Source: Piromyces finnis | Lineage: Eukaryota > Neocallimastigomycota > Neocallimastigomycetes > Neocallimastigales > Neocallimastigaceae | Direction of reading: 5' to 3' | Assembly (NCBI GenBank): GCA_002104945.1 | Contig: MCFH01000017.1 | Coordinates: forward strand, 186,001 to 250,000 | DNA: 64,000 nucleotides | Shown: piece by piece, positions 63,424-64,000 of the stretch | Layout: the number at the start of each line of letters is the position of its first letter | How positions within the stretch are numbered: position 1 is the stretch's first letter | Notes under the pieces: generated by a model | What the model saw: the letters and a program-made list of their open reading frames with translations, nothing else | What the model was told of the DNA's origin: nothing | The model's database searches: none | Position numbers and translations under genes: made by a program

Positions 63424-64000
63424 TCAAAGTTTTTGGAAATCTTTATACAATAAATTATTTTTTGTAGTGGAAGGATTGTTTGTATTAGAATTTTGGAATA
63501 AAATTTTTTCGAATTCGGTTAATTGATTCATTAAATTAAGGTTTGGTGAAATATGTGGATTACGTAATTTAACAAAAGCATAAGCTTGAGCCACATTAAG
63601 ATGAAGAGTTTTCATAATATAAGCGATGATTAAACTAGCAGAACGAGAGACACCTTGTTGACAAGATACAAGGACTGCCTTCTTTTTATTTCTTGATTCA
63701 TTGATAAAATCAAACGCCTTATCGAAATATTTACTTAAATGATCTTGATTATGATGCCAATAAAACTTTTTGTAACGAATATTACGTTTAAGAGAATGAG
63801 ATAAATCTCTAATAGCTTCTACTGTACTCATTTCATATTTGCACATAAATTTTTTCTTTTCTTCCTCCTTATCAAATTCATCATCCACTTCCGAAGAGAA
63901 TTTATGATCAATTTCAATGACAGCATTTTCATCGTAGATCATTTCAATATCAATTTCATCATCCGTAATTTTTGAATTTTTAATTAAAGAGCTGGCATCT
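63424..64000 (-). CDS. dual-specificity protein phosphatase, N-terminus beyond right edge
   Basis: Frame open from the right edge (64000) to a TGA at 63424-63426, so the start lies outside the window. The C-terminal region is a DUSP catalytic domain: a conserved helix DLSHSLKRN, the P-loop VLVSCQQGVSRSASLIIAYI with catalytic Cys and Arg in C-x5-R, and the following AYAFVKLRNPHISPN. An acidic stretch (DDEFDKEEEKKK) precedes it. The family dephosphorylates Ser/Thr and Tyr, often in MAP kinases. The residue just before the catalytic cysteine is Ser rather than the usual His. About 30 residues of Asn/Ser/Thr-rich tail follow the domain. Substrate cannot be inferred. Confidence 0.88.
   Translation of the reverse strand, partial: DASSLIKNSKITDDEIDIEMIYDENAVIEIDHKFSSEVDDEFDKEEEKKKFMCKYEMSTVEAIRDLSHSLKRNIRYKKFYWHHNQDHLSKYFDKAFDFINESRNKKKAVLVSCQQGVSRSASLIIAYIMKTLHLNVAQAYAFVKLRNPHISPNLNLMNQLTEFEKILFQNSNTNNPSTTKNNLLYKDFQKL

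Overview
This is a very AT-rich eukaryotic window with intron-rich genes, long A/T homopolymers and expanded (AAT)n tracts. A secreted protein combining a ricin-like trefoil, a hevein-type chitin-binding module (CBM18) and DUF4874/DUF4832 regions, a Zn2Cys6 protein, TSC2 and fungal-style short GT-AG introns together suggest an early-diverging fungus. An anaerobic gut fungus (Neocallimastigomycota) is my best guess; that is inference, not a database result.

Left part (1-19002), all on the minus strand: a WDR6/Rtt10-like WD40 protein (tRNA 2'-O-methylation partner), a 115-residue Zn2Cys6 protein, and a 12.6-kb gene of roughly 36 exons encoding a homologue of ROD/KNTC1, the large subunit of the RZZ kinetochore complex. 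A 7.6-kb gene-poor stretch follows (19003-26614), holding microsatellites and one isolated coding-like relic.

Centre (26615-36290): an intronless 286-residue gene in markedly GC-richer codons. Its whole length follows the plan of the A32-type (FtsK/HerA-fold) DNA-packaging ATPases of nucleocytoplasmic large DNA viruses, but every catalytic motif I can place has been replaced. This is the most striking item: a full-length, apparently preserved pseudo-ATPase of giant-virus type. It is followed by a LINE cluster: the 3' end of one copy with a 37-nt A tail, directly joined head-to-tail to the 5' end of a second copy with a 1105-residue endonuclease/reverse transcriptase ORF, whose own 3' end is decayed, and then an older LINE relic containing a Ty1/copia integrase fragment.

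Right part (37257-64000): the secreted CBM18/DUF4832 protein, split by a one-base frameshift in an A6 run; a four-exon TSC2 (tuberin) gene; a perfect 71-copy CTAATA array; an EXD2 C-terminal-type zinc protein lacking the exonuclease domain; CIAO2B (cytosolic Fe-S targeting); an unassigned P-loop ATPase; ALG1 (first mannosyltransferase of N-glycan assembly); and a dual-specificity phosphatase running off the right edge.

The genes are ordinary housekeeping and regulatory loci without operon-like linkage. EXD2-like/CIAO2B and P-loop ATPase/ALG1 are divergent pairs; CIAO2B/P-loop ATPase and ALG1/phosphatase are convergent pairs. Exon joints given for the small Zn2Cys6 gene, TSC2, the EXD2-like gene, CIAO2B, the P-loop gene and ALG1 were worked out by hand and keep frame throughout; those of WDR6 and KNTC1 are approximate.
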